Shown here: positions 41,342-52,168 of the stretch, one piece after another | How positions within the stretch are numbered: the stretch's first letter is position 1 | Layout: each line of letters starts with the position of its first letter | Assembly: GCF_020921035.1 (NCBI RefSeq) | Contig: NC_063157.1 | Location: 434,001 to 498,000, forward strand | DNA: 64,000 bases | DNA from: Rhodamnia argentea | Lineage: Eukaryota > Streptophyta > Magnoliopsida > Myrtales > Myrtaceae | Reading direction: 5' to 3' | Notes under the pieces: model-generated | Seen by the model: only the letters and a program-made list of their open reading frames with translations | Told to the model about the DNA's origin: nothing | Database searches by the model: none | Made by a program: the position numbers and the translations under genes

Positions 41342-42101
41342 TTGGTCAAGCCCTTTTTTGAAACAAAGCGGGCACTTCGGGCTTTGTTTGAAAGAAGCTA
41401 TACTTCATGTCCTTATTTGAGAAAACAAAAACACTTCAGACCCTTATTTGAAATTTTTCCTAAGTTTTTTTAATAAACATTAAACCACCTTCTTATATAA
41501 TTTCGTTTCTAGTCGAGAGCAGAGTTCACATTACATGAGAATAATAATGTTATAATAAGCTATCCAATATTAATTAAATGCCACGATCCATCAAGAATTT
41601 AAAATATTTGAAGCATCCCGATGTCTGACAAAAGAAATAGCTCCTCGATATTTTAAGTTTAATGTAATAGAGTGAATGGTTGAATGATGATATCGTGACA
41701 AAAAATCAAATCAATGTTCATAAGGAAATGCTTTTAAGGGACAACACTTCAAAAGGAGCTTAAACCCTAAAAAATTCTTGACTTTAAGTCAAATTCTAAT
41801 TTTGTTATGAACTTTTCTTTTTTTTTTGGTCTCGCAGAAATTTCTCAATTTTCACTCTTGTGTCAAATTGCCCACGTGTTCAAAAGCCTGTTGTTGATGA
41901 AGACGCAAGTTTTGATGACGGATCAATAATCAAAATTTTTTTAAGAAATTAGTGGAGATTTTTGGAGGATAAGCAAGCTTGGGATTATAATGAAAGTTGG
42001 TGACTTTTTGTAGATAAAAAAGTTCGAGACATAATTACTATCGGACCTAAAATTGATCATTTTTAGGGAATTAGACCCTTAAGAAGGGCATCATCTTTTA
42101 T

Positions 42102-42811
42102 CGTGTTTCCATTGAAAAAAGGAATCAATTTGTCAATGTAGCGCAGCAACGACATAAAGTTGAAGATATCTATCGTGAATCAATTCGTAACGATCGCACA
42201 GATAATAGAAGAAAAATAGACAATGCACGGTTTACCCAGGTTCACCCCAAAATAGGGCTACGTCCCGCAAAGAGATTTCACTATGATTTTTGGTTTACAG
42301 TAGTACAACTCGTTACAATGATCGGCAAAAAAAGAGCAAATATATATATGCCATAAACGGACCCAAAACCTAATTTATCTGGAACCCCTTTAATCCCTCA
42401 ACAAATGGGCTAACTTAAACAAAAGCCCAAACCCATTGAGGTTTCGGGGGCGTTGCCTTGAACCCCCTGCCCGCTCACCGGCGAGCAAGGCGACAGTCCT
42501 CTCACCGGAGAGCAGAATCCCCGCTCGGCGGCCGGGCAACGTAACACCCGTGTCGGAGGCGCTGTCCCCGAACCCCCGCATTCCATGCACGGGGGTCACA
42601 TGTCGTCGGATCATACTTTAGCTTCCTTAAGCTCACGTGGGCATGCCCGATGTGAGAAACAAAAGTCCTCGAAGTATTCGCCAACTCCAACAAAAGTTTT
42701 ACCTTGGAAATATCGAAGGGGAAACTCCGATTCCTTTCATAATATACGCAACATTGTGATCAGTTCTCCATATGTTTGTTCGTGTCGGTAGCACCTAATT
42801 TTTCTCCAACA
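42102..42811 (-). mobile_element. LTR fossil, probably a solo Copia-type LTR
   Basis: Read on the minus strand it begins TGTTGGAGAAAAATTAGG, a common Copia-type LTR start. TTTAT lies on both sides (42097-42101 and 42812-42816). No internal retroelement domains accompany it, so it is probably a solo LTR of about 710 bp. The family call rests on the end sequence only. Confidence 0.5.
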
Positions 42812-43059
42812 TTTATTATGTTTTTATCGAGAAGTAATGTTGTGGTTAATCTTCGAATTTTTACTTGATATTCTATAACGTTCTTAAACTTCTTACCAAT
42901 TTACTCTCCAAACTTTTCTAGCGAAATGTTAGCTAACATGAATGACAACGCAATAATTAATTTATTTTCAATTTGTACGCTTCACTGCCCATGTGGCCTC
43001 CATGTCCTCCCTCTCTCTCAATAGAAATCGAAATGCCTATCCTTACACTACATGGATCT

Positions 43060-44410
43060 CACACTATGTCTGTGACAAATTTCAATATCTTACCTATGAT
43101 CTGCATAAATTGGTAACATTGCTCTTGCTCAATAAACTACTATCCTGATGCGAAAGCATCAAGCTACATCGAGCCGCTCTCAAGTTCAACTCAGACCTCA
43201 CTGATTAATCTTACTCAATCCTTACTTTTGAAAGCACAAGATAACTTCGGATACAATCTGAATTGTTGGCCCTAAGTATGAAGATGCCGATCCACGTAAG
43301 AGAGTATTTTGGTACGGTGGATCAACAATGGAGTTGCCAACGACCAATACGCTGATGAAGAAGTTACTGATTCTTGACTTGACCGATTAAGCTTTACTTC
43401 ACCAATAATAGTTGCCAATATCGCTGCGGACCAACAACATATCAATACGCTGGTAAACCAAAAAATCATTTTATCATTGACCAGTGATTATCCTTTAGGG
43501 CTTAGTGATGAGTTTTTCTATCTCGAAATCCTTTATGCTTGGTGGGTGGTTTGTCCTTTAAGCCTTGGGGGTGAATTTCGTCAATCCCGATCTAATTACA
43601 TATAACTCATCCATGATTGCAACCAGTGATTCACCGAAACTAATTTATGATGGTCTAATTTCAAGCGAAGACTGATGAAATCAAAGCGGAAAAACAAGTT
43701 GGACCGTTAGTCTAGAAGTCGTACTTGTCATCTTCTTGCAAAGACTTTTCAACTTTCCGCACCGAGTTAAACATTGCAAAACAACACAAATGTCAAAAAG
43801 AGTACGCTTTAGTCATAAATATTCGGAGAAACGTCAAAGGAAGTAGGACGAAAGTGGTGCTGTCAAGTTTCAATCCTCCTCGTGATGAATAAATGCATCC
43901 ACCGAATTGGAAATTCAGCATCCAACGATGGCGACTTCTGTCCTGAATGACAACTTCGATATACATAAATTGGTGACATTCTTCTTGCTCATTAACTACT
44001 ACCCACTTCTCGACCTAATTAGAGGTAACTCGTCCATGATTGCGGCGGCGGATTCATGGAAACTAATTTGCGATCGATGGTCTAATTTCAGGAGAAGACT
44101 GATGAAATCAAAGAGGAAAAGCAAGTTGAGCCGTTGGTCGAGAAGTCGTACTTGTCATCTTCATGCAACGACTTTTCAACTTTCCACACCGAGCAAACAT
44201 ATTAGAAAACAACAGAAATGTCAAGGAGAGCTCGCGCAGCCAAAACAAAATTGGAGAAATGTCAAATGGAGCAGACGAAACTGGTGCTTTCGAGTTTCAA
44301 TCTTCCTCGTGATGGATAAATTATATCCACCGAATTGGAAATTCAACATCCAACATCCGCAAGAAACGTTTGACTTCTGTCCTGAATTACAACTTCGACA
44401 ATTTCCAATT
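43060..44410 (+). pseudogene. Decayed tandem duplication of an unidentified multi-exon gene fragment
   Basis: The block at 43588-43960 is repeated at 44011-44400 (offset about 423 bases, with words such as 'aagactgatgaaatcaaag' and 'gtcgtacttgtcatcttc' shared). The segment leading into the second copy (43930-44010, 'cataaattggtgacattc') has a counterpart at 43068-43145. In copy 2 an open stretch MATSVLNDNFDIHKLVTFFL runs to 'ctaatttcag', which looks like a splice acceptor, and the frame after it reads EKTDEIKEEKQVEPLVEKSY. Copy 1 carries a related frame with stops. I do not recognise the family. Neither copy looks like a working gene. Confidence 0.55.
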
Positions 44411-44572
44411 CAAAATGTTCGACCCAAGCAACAGTCAATGGTCGATTTGAACAGAAGCTGACGCTTGAAACTTTTCCTGTCAACTTTTTCCCTGCTAATG
44501 TTGTATGTACAAAAGACATCCTGGAAATCGTTTCTAGAAACAATGAGAAATGTCATCCTGGTCTCGCCATTT

Positions 44573-46267
44573 CTATAACCATTTTTGGGATGGATATGGG
44601 CTGATGATTTTCCCCGATATAGCTGCGGCGAGAGCAGTCGTAAAGCTCGGGTCTTTTGTCAAGGAGGATGCCATTTGTTCTATCAAAAACTGCCTCAGTT
44701 CTGGTGAATCTACTTTCGGTTGCGAACTTTTGACATCAGTTTCCAGCTTGGGTTTCAACAAATTGAGAGTTACAGTCGGTCCAGACGAACTAAGAGTGGC
44801 TGGGCGGGGAACCGAACCAAGAGTAGCACGGGCATTTGACCCGGATGTTGCCTCGAGTATAGATGATCTTGGATGGTTGTGCTCGCCTTCATAAGTCGCG
44901 ACTACAACCGATTGGTCTTCCGCACTTCTTTGAACCTGAAATCCCAAGAGTGACTCTTTAAGCATTCTTCTTAGTGACAAATCATTTGCAAGTTAAATTA
45001 GAAAAAAAAAAGCAAGCAGCTAGCAAATAGTAGTGCTGTCATGATCCGAAATTTCACAAAAAGAACAAAGTGGGAATGTTCTCGGCTGACCTTCTTCTTG
45101 ACAGGGCAGCTTGGAGCGTGAGCGCATTTGAAGTAAGCTCTGGGACAAGGGTTGTCCCTGGTGATCTTTTGTCCATACTTCCTCCACTGGTGTCCATCTT
45201 TCACAATCTACAACACCCACGAGATAGCTCGATGAGCAAAAAATTGGGAAGCTAGAGCTCAACTCTAGAACATGACTGTATGAATGCACTTTTGACTTAC
45301 AAGGCTAGTGTCCGATCCTTGGGTCCTGTAATAAACCTTCGTGATCTTCGCCTTGATTGTTTCTTCCCTCGGTTTCTTGTACAAATCATCATCATCCGTT
45401 GAGCTGCTCTCCGAGGCTCTATTAACTACTACCTCATTGCCATTGTCATTTGTGCTGCTCTCGGACTTTCTCTTTCTTGGACAACGGGCTGATCTCTCTC
45501 TCAGCATTCTTGCTCATAATTCCAGTCGCCTGGTTTCTCAGGGCAGTGTAGTTCTCACACACCACCATCAACATTTGAGTGAGCTTCTTGTTTTCAGCGG
45601 CCAGCCGATCCAATTCATCTAGTAAAGCACCATTCTGGAATATGGAAATAAAGCACGACATAAAATTAGCGATGTCGACTAGTATGCGTTATTACAAAAG
45701 CAATGACGCGACACAAGTTGCTGATTTGAGGAACGTAGAAATCGTTACCACAACATGCGCTTGGAAATAACTTCAAACAGAGAGTGCGCGCCATCATTAA
45801 TTCAAAGAAGATTTGTGTAAGAACATGAACCTCGACATACTTGAGTGTTACTTGTTTTTGCAAACATTCTATCAGGGAAAGCCAGTGATTAAGAAGCTTC
45901 AGAGGATCACAATAAGAGGCTTATGCTTAACTTGAGCACTTGCATGACATACACATAGATTAGAGGCCAAGACTCGAGCATGACAAAACAAATGCAGCAA
46001 GAGAAGGAGCTAACCTGATCTTTGTTCCCCGAACAAGTCCTTCCCAACTCCATAAAGTTGCTCTCCGCCACTTTGGTCTGAAAACCAAGAACCCAGAAGG
46101 GAAAAAGTATCAGATACTTGTAAACAAGAAAGGCGGAAGCTTTTTTGCAATGGCCAAGGTGTTTTTGAGTGGAGACTGCGCAAGCAACTTACGGGAGCTT
46201 CATCTGGGTCTTGCATCGGTCTAATGCTGAGATCCAGAGAAGAAGTAATCCAGGAAGAAGAACCCAT
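44573..46267 (-). CDS. WRKY40: Class IIa WRKY transcription factor (WRKY40-like), exon 3 frameshifted
   Basis: Group IIa WRKYs (AtWRKY18/40/60) bind W-boxes and tune basal defence and ABA responses in the nucleus. Five exons, minus strand: 46267-46193, 46077-46015, 45634-45301, 45207-45091, 44935-44573. Exon 1 has SLDLSI; exon 3 has the leucine-zipper region ([18 protein letters not shown]); exon 4 has WRKYGQK; exon 5 finishes the CCHH zinc finger (EGEHNHP) and has the IIa tail [19 protein letters not shown]. All exon ends are phase 0, but exon 3 is 334 bases, one too many. The frame ISPLSKK moves to RKSESSTND across AAGAAAGAGAAAG near 45472. Read literally, the protein stops about 12 codons later, before the WRKY domain. 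Without the extra base it would be 316 residues. Everything else is intact, so either an assembly error or a very recent null allele is likely. Order relative to NRAMP supports orthology with At1g80840. Confidence 0.88.
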
Positions 46268-46389
46268 GGAACAGCACGGACGCCGGAGACAAGTGTCGGT
46301 GTTCTTGTTCTTTGCAGAAAAGCCCGCGAAAAGACCAAGTTCTTCAGAGACAATCCCCCCGGATGCCGAAGCGCCGAATCTGTCTCGAA

Positions 46390-47431
46390 TTGACCAAGTG
46401 TGGAGCTGAACTGGGAACGCGCGTATTTATAGGAACTCGAACCCAAAAAGTCTTTGGCTTGCTTTTGACGAACGAGGGTGGAAGAAGAGGGGGAGAGGAA
46501 GGAAGACCGATAAGATGAGAGCTGCCAAAGAGCTGTCAAATCTTTAATTCCCACGTGATCTTAAGAGGAATCCAATAACTAAATATCACAAACATATCTA
46601 AATGAGATTGCTTGCCATGCTAGATATATATCATGATATTTCGCTCACAAAATCAATACGGTTTTATCTATAGATCTTTCTTATGGCCCACTAGTCAAAT
46701 ATTCAGAATAGGTGTTCTGAAACATTCCTTAATTAAATCCAAATAAATATATCAATGATGCTTGGAGTTAAATATGGTCCGCTGATATATAAATTTTCGT
46801 CCTACAATATTCCGTTTATGAATTTCATAAACGGGTCTTGATTTTATTACTTTATATGTGATTGTATTTTTATTTTTTTTCCCCATTTACCAAAAGAAAA
46901 GGGATCTTAAAATGTATCGACTAGATTGTCCTGAAGAAAATCTAAAAAGAGATCATTTCACCGGGGATTAGGTGGTTGGGATTCAAACGAGGAGTCGGTG
47001 GAGTCAATTCTCGGTACGTGGGGAGGAAAGGTCAAAGTCAAGCACGACATGGGAGACAAGTATGCGCTCAGCTTAGCTGGACCCACCCCCAACCCCCGTG
47101 GGAATTCAGCGTTGACCTGAGGTACGGGGCTTATGGCAATGGAACTGGGAAGGCGACGGCCATGAACCGGGTCGGGCTTTGGCTTCCCGTTCTTCCCACG
47201 TTCTTTCCTCAGCAACGTTTTTCACGTTACGTGCTTGTTGTTGTTGTTGTTGTTTTTTTTTTTTTTTAAGGTCAAGGTCGCATGGGATCGTGTCTTTGAC
47301 TTCTTTGATCCCCAAAATTGGAAAAAATTTTCGTCTGTCCAAGAAATGAAGTTGAATAGAAGAAGAAAAGAAGGCATGAAATTCTTTTTTATACCGGGAC
47401 GTTCCCTAGTTGGTTTGTACTCAATTTGACC
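46390..47431 (-). promoter_or_regulatory. Cluster of nine W-boxes (TTGACC/T) in the WRKY promoter
   Basis: TTGACY hexamers occur on either strand at 46390, 46693, 47002, 47030, 47036, 47112, 47270, 47296 and 47426; those at 47030 and 47036 abut as a direct tandem. Chance would give about one in a stretch this long. W-boxes are the binding sites of WRKY proteins, and class IIa genes are known to be auto- and cross-regulated. Confidence 0.65.
46424..46431 (-). promoter_or_regulatory. TATA box of the WRKY gene
   Basis: TATAAATA on the minus strand lies about 157 bases before the start codon. It implies a leader of about 125 bases. Confidence 0.6.
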
Positions 47432-50400
47432 GACAAAGTTCCCATTAAACATCTCTGCTTCTTTATGTAGTTTCTCCACCTTTTGTCTCCCGTGCTAAGG
47501 GCTCGAAAGCGAAATAAACGTAGCCGTCAATATTTTGTGGCGATCGTTCATCTAATGTTGCTGCAATTATTCTAGATCGGTGGCGATTTATGTCTGGATT
47601 TCGCATTATATAATCGAAATGGGCGGTGCCGGTGTCGGGTGACGTTGGGAGTGAGGTCACCATTTGGTCCTGAATTGATCCGTCGTTCATCATCCCCGAG
47701 TCAAACCATCCAATCCCGATCGCTGGCAAAGTAAAAGTCGTAGGAAGACCAGATCCACCCAAATTCGACAAACAGTAACACCCACCCCCACCAGCAAGTG
47801 GCCAAGTTGGTGGCCGGTCCACCACCTTCGATGGAGAGGACAGCATTGAAGGAGGAAAAACGGTGGGTTCCCATTCAAACTCTGTGGTCTCGAAAAGTCT
47901 CATTAAAAAAAATCAAACCTCTGCAGAATTCAGCATCACTCTTTTGAATATGGATAAGGTCATGGCCAGCCATGTCTTCTGTATGTCTGCCCTTACAAGA
48001 AAAGTCAGTTTTCTTCACTTCCCTTCCCAGGCAGAATTACAAAAAAAAAAAAAAAAAATTGTGGAAGATACGTACCATTCTGCAAACTGATATTCTTGCA
48101 ATTTATAAAGATTCCGGAAATATTGCATCCAATAAAGGCTCTCTCTCTTTTTTGTTGTTGTTGTTGTTGTAAAGATAATTCTCATTGAAAAAGTTAGAAG
48201 CTTCGGAACAGATAAAAACCTAGTGAAAAAACTGACTTGAAGAAAGAAAGTGTCGTCGTTGGGCTTTAGCGACCCAGTCCGATAATTGGTTGACATGACG
48301 GTCGCAATAGGTAGACTATGATCAGATACGAGTTTTAAAACAGCTGAAGCCTCATTGACAAGCACACTTGCATCCCATCTCACTTGATCCGCGCTTACAA
48401 CCGCACTTATCAATTCGGAGTTATCAGAAACTCCGGCTCCCGACACTCTCCACTACACACTCATAGGTAATTTAGGGTTTTCGCAAGAGCTGCTGTATCG
48501 ATCTGAATTGCACCATCTTCCACAATTAGGTTAAGACCGGGAGGGCCATACAGGGACATGCCATATTGCTAAATGGAGCGCCTACTCTCACTGCTCACGA
48601 AAGATAGGACTGGAGTTTCATCTTTATGTCCTCCCTACGAAGGTTGCATAGCGACGTTATAGATTGAGACTCGGCCAGTTGAAGGAATAGAGTTTTCGCG
48701 GCAGAAGGGAGGACAAGTGGTGGTTACAGCTGGAACAGGAGGAAAGCATGAATGGTCAAAGATACAAAGATTTGGAAAAAGAGTCAAAGTTAGAAATAAA
48801 GAGTCACTAACAAATAAGGATAAATTGGTACATCTAACGAGCTAGAGAAATAAAGGCAGAAAAGGATCTGAGTTTCTAACGTTGTTTGGTGCTCGACCAG
48901 GAACGCTGGAAGGGCCTTTTCTCGTTAATGGGCTTTACCGATAAGCCCAGCCCAATTCCTTTTCAGATGATATTTTTTATTTCTCGACATTTTTGCATCT
49001 AATCCATGGATATTGTGTCCACTCCAAGAAGCATATTCAACGTTAATTGAATCCGAATTCTTATGTTAAATGAGGTTAAAATCGCATATAAACAATTGAG
49101 TAAATAGAAGCATAAAAGGTTTTTTTTATTTATTGTAATTTATCGTAACTTGACGCGCGCATCCAAATAAGCTATGTATGTGTATGCCGATAATGTCATA
49201 AGCCTTTTCATTTTAGTACTTTAATCTTGTCCATCGACAGTACGAAATGTTCATTTTTAAGGTCGGTCCGTTTCATGCAGAAGCATTTGTCAGAAAAAAA
49301 ATGCCTCCTCTATTTATTTATTTTTTGCTATTTAACGCCACTTAAGATAGGAAACCGATGGAAAAAAAATTTTCTTGCTAAAAAGATCACGATTAATTTC
49401 TAGGGAATTATTTATATTTTGCTATAAAGTGAAAATCGATTTCTCAAATGAGCTTCTTTCTCTACCACTGTCCCAAGTCGTTGACCCTCTCGGTTGTCCC
49501 GACTTGGGTCCTAACGCGGGGAACCCAAGTTCCCAATCCTAGACTCAAGGGCGCAAAGCCACAGCCCCACGACAATAGCCTTGAGCCTTAGCCCTCAAGC
49601 AATTGGCCTGAGTTTCAAACGTCTGGTCAGGATCCAGACAGACCCCGCCTAGGGACCCCGATGGCGGTTACAAAATGCGCGGGCCTGTGAGTAAAGTCCA
49701 TTGACATGATCCATACTATTGTCTCGCTCACCTAAACATGCCATGAATCTGTCGGCCTACTCGTGTGATGATTTTGATTGGCATCCACCGTTCTAAGTCC
49801 AACCTCACCTCTAGAGGCTGAAGTTTAGAGGGTACTTGGCATAAGATTGGGATACAGCAACATCCAACTTCCTATGTCCCAAGTTCACCATTCAAATCAA
49901 CCTTTACCAAATGTACAGGCGCTATGTTAGGATGGTATAAAGCTTTATCGACATCATTTCGTGAATAGGCTATGCCGTTAAGTCAAAGGTCTCTATTAGA
50001 AGTGGTGAGCAATCAAGGGCGACGGCGCAACCGTAACACACATGGCAAAGGTAATTGATGTAGCTACAGGAGTTCTTAACAAGGGGAAGGGGGAAAACAT
50101 AAATTATGGACGAAGCTGGACTTTCACCGATTCGAGTCGAGTAATTAGCTTTGCGTCTAAATCACGATTCAACACCTTAAGGGCCAATTTTTTTCTAATC
50201 GAGTGCCTAAAGAGGCCGATGATTTAAACAAGTAAGAGCTGTACCATAATTTTAATCTCGGGCCGAAATTTTAGCAGTACTAATTGACTTGGGAGTAAAC
50301 CGTTTTGGTAAACCCGAAGTACTTCAGAAATAACGTCCCATGAAATAAAATTTTTGGTGTTTCTGATAAACGGTGATACGGCATCCGATGCAACTTCACT

Positions 50401-50552
50401 TCACTGGATGGGAAGCTTCGCCATGCCCAATAACCTCATACGTCAAATGGCTGAACAGAGCCCAAGAATGTCATACATTCGTGTCCCACCCAACCCGCCG
50501 CCAAGTGTCCACCTCACAATTGGCAAAATGTTATCTTTCTCCTCCAACTAAT
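47432..50552. other. Spacer between divergent WRKY and CIPK genes
   Basis: Two minus-strand open frames (47463-47903, 146 codons; 48015-48446, 143 codons from a GTG) are the longest here. They carry runs from (GTT)n and poly(A) tracts and match no family I know. They could be exon relics, but I do not call them genes. The rest is AT-rich. Confidence 0.45.
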
Positions 50553-50563
50553 TATAATATAAA
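50553..50563 (+). promoter_or_regulatory. TATA box of the CIPK gene
   Basis: TATAATATAAA lies 250 bases before the start codon and fits a leader that begins near 50590. Confidence 0.5.
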
Positions 50564-50625
50564 CCATGATATTTTTCTGTGTGCTCACCGCTACCCTCCC
50601 AGATTCACCCACAGCTCTAAAAACC

Positions 50626-50794
50626 ATGTCCTCCAATGGATACACGACAAAGATCACTGCGTTTCTTCCCCTCTATATCCACTTCTACACCAGAAGATGA
50701 TCTGAATCCACCACCGATGAACTTTGTGTTGAGTTTTGTCCTAGAGACTGAAAACCCATCATCTTTCTGCTTGTTTTCACAGAGACTCCATTAG
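50626..50794 (+). promoter_or_regulatory. Upstream ORFs in the CIPK leader
   Basis: If transcription starts near 50590, the leader has three upstream ATGs that end before the main start: 50626-50700 (24 codons), 50697-50705 (2 codons) and 50717-50794 (25 codons). Such uORFs usually lower translation. A strong acceptor-like TTTTCACAG before 50783 could instead mean a leader intron. Confidence 0.4.
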
Positions 50795-50812
50795 TTCTCG
50801 GGCTTTGCCCAG

Positions 50813-52168
50813 ATGGGTGACCAGACAGAGCACGATGGGGCACCAAATGGCAAGACAGGGTCTCCAAGAAACGTTCTGTTTGGGAAGTACGAGATGGGGA
50901 GGATGTTGGGTAAGGGCACTTTCGCTAAGGTCTACCATGGGAAGAACCTGTTGACCCAAGAGAGCGTGGCCATCAAGGTCATTTGTAAGGACCAGGTCAA
51001 GAAGGAAGGCCTGATGGAGCAGATCAAGCGGGAGATCTCCGTGATGCGCCTGGTGCGTCACCCCAACATAGTGGAACTCAAGGAGGTCATGGCCACCAAG
51101 CAAAAGATCTTCTTTGTCATGGAGTATGTGAAGGGCGGCGAATTGTTTGCCAAAGTTGCCAAAGGCAAATTGAAGGAGGATGTGGCCAGGAAGTACTTTC
51201 AGCAATTGGTTAGCGCCATCGATTTCTGCCATAGCCGCGGCGTGTCGCACCGCGACTTGAAGCCCGAAAATCTCCTGCTGGACGAGAACGAGGACCTTAA
51301 AGTCTCCGACTTTGGCCTGTCGGCTTTGCCGGAGCAGCTCAGGATTGACGGGTTGTTGCACACGCAGTGTGGGACTCCAGCGTATGTTGCGCCGGAGGTC
51401 TTGCGGAAGAAGGGGTACGACGGGGCGAAGGCGGATTTGTGGTCTTGTGGGGTGGTGCTGTATGTGCTGCTTGCAGGGTATTTGCCGTTTCAGGACGAGA
51501 ATGTGATGAGAATGTACAGGAAGGTGTTCAAGGCTCAGTATGAGTACCCACCTTGGTTCCCGCCTGAAGCTAAGAAACTAGTTTCCAAGCTTCTCGTTGC
51601 GGACCCTGAAAAGAGAATTTCGATTCCAGAGATAATGAGCACCCCGTGGTTTCAAAAGGGGTTCACTAAGCCAGTGGCTTTCTCTATTGAGGAACAGGAA
51701 TTGGAGAAATATGACGAGAACTGCAGCTGCGAGTTGGAGCTGGTGAGATCAAACTCAAAGCCGCCTTTTTACAACGCGTTCGAGTTCATATCGTCCATGT
51801 CGTCGGGGTTCGACTTGTCCAGCATGTTTGAGAGCCAACGCAAGTCCGCCTCGATGTTCACTTCCAAGTGCTCGGCGTCGGCGATAGTTGGGAAGCTAGA
51901 GGCGCTGGCCAGGAGGCTGAATTTCGGGGTGGTGAGCCTGAAGGACTTCAAGCTGAAGCTGCAGGGCAAGAAGGAAGGGAGGAAAGGGAAGCTGGCAGTG
52001 ACAGCGGAAGTCTTCGAGGTGGCACCGGAGGTCGTGGTGGTCGAGTTCTCAAAGTGTGCCGGTGACACTCTCGAGTACAAGAAGTTCTACGAGGAGGATG
52101 TGAGGCCTGCGCTCAAGGACATTGTGTGGAGTTGGCAGGGGGAGAATGACTGTCAAGTCTGTCATTAA
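50813..52168 (+). CDS. CBL-interacting protein kinase (CIPK5/CIPK25-like), intronless
   Basis: A SnRK3 Ser/Thr kinase that is switched on by calcineurin B-like Ca2+ sensors and acts on channels and transporters at the membrane. One exon, 451 residues. The N-lobe has GKGTFAKV (33-40) and the ATP lysine K55 in AIK. The C-lobe has HRDLKPEN (146-153, catalytic D148), DFG (166-168) and APE (193-195) bounding the activation loop. The NAF motif begins at 321 ([19 protein letters not shown]) and relieves autoinhibition on CBL binding; a PPI-type segment for PP2C docking follows at about 365-400. The tail ([40 protein letters not shown]) matches CIPK5/25, members of the intronless clade. All catalytic residues are present. 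The gene stands between WRKY and NRAMP, which are neighbours in Arabidopsis, so it probably moved in or was lost there. Confidence 0.95.
   Translation: MGDQTEHDGAPNGKTGSPRNVLFGKYEMGRMLGKGTFAKVYHGKNLLTQESVAIKVICKDQVKKEGLMEQIKREISVMRLVRHPNIVELKEVMATKQKIFFVMEYVKGGELFAKVAKGKLKEDVARKYFQQLVSAIDFCHSRGVSHRDLKPENLLLDENEDLKVSDFGLSALPEQLRIDGLLHTQCGTPAYVAPEVLRKKGYDGAKADLWSCGVVLYVLLAGYLPFQDENVMRMYRKVFKAQYEYPPWFPPEAKKLVSKLLVADPEKRISIPEIMSTPWFQKGFTKPVAFSIEEQELEKYDENCSCELELVRSNSKPPFYNAFEFISSMSSGFDLSSMFESQRKSASMFTSKCSASAIVGKLEALARRLNFGVVSLKDFKLKLQGKKEGRKGKLAVTAEVFEVAPEVVVVEFSKCAGDTLEYKKFYEEDVRPALKDIVWSWQGENDCQVCH

Larger units (their letters stand above)
36989..41460. mobile_element. Mutator-like long-TIR element (family B), split by two later insertions
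   Basis: TAAGTTTTT occurs at 36980-36988 and again at 41461-41469, a perfect 9-bp duplication. The ends read GAGAAAATTTTAAATAAG and, reverse-complemented from the right, GGAAAAATTTCAAATAAG. The arms stay alike for over 200 bases, for example 'ttttctcaaataa', 'gtttcaaaaaagggc', 'tttgtttcgcc' and 'ttgttcatc.tcttcaac' on the left, with their reverse complements at 40720-40790 and 41345-41460. Removing the LTR-type insert (37337-40430) and the hAT insert (40857-41341) with one copy of each duplication leaves about 880 bp. No transposase was seen. Confidence 0.85.

Noticed and set aside
50777-51361. 194-codon minus-strand frame over the CIPK kinase domain
   Set aside because: Long antisense frame caused by codon bias of the kinase gene. 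No homologue is recognised.
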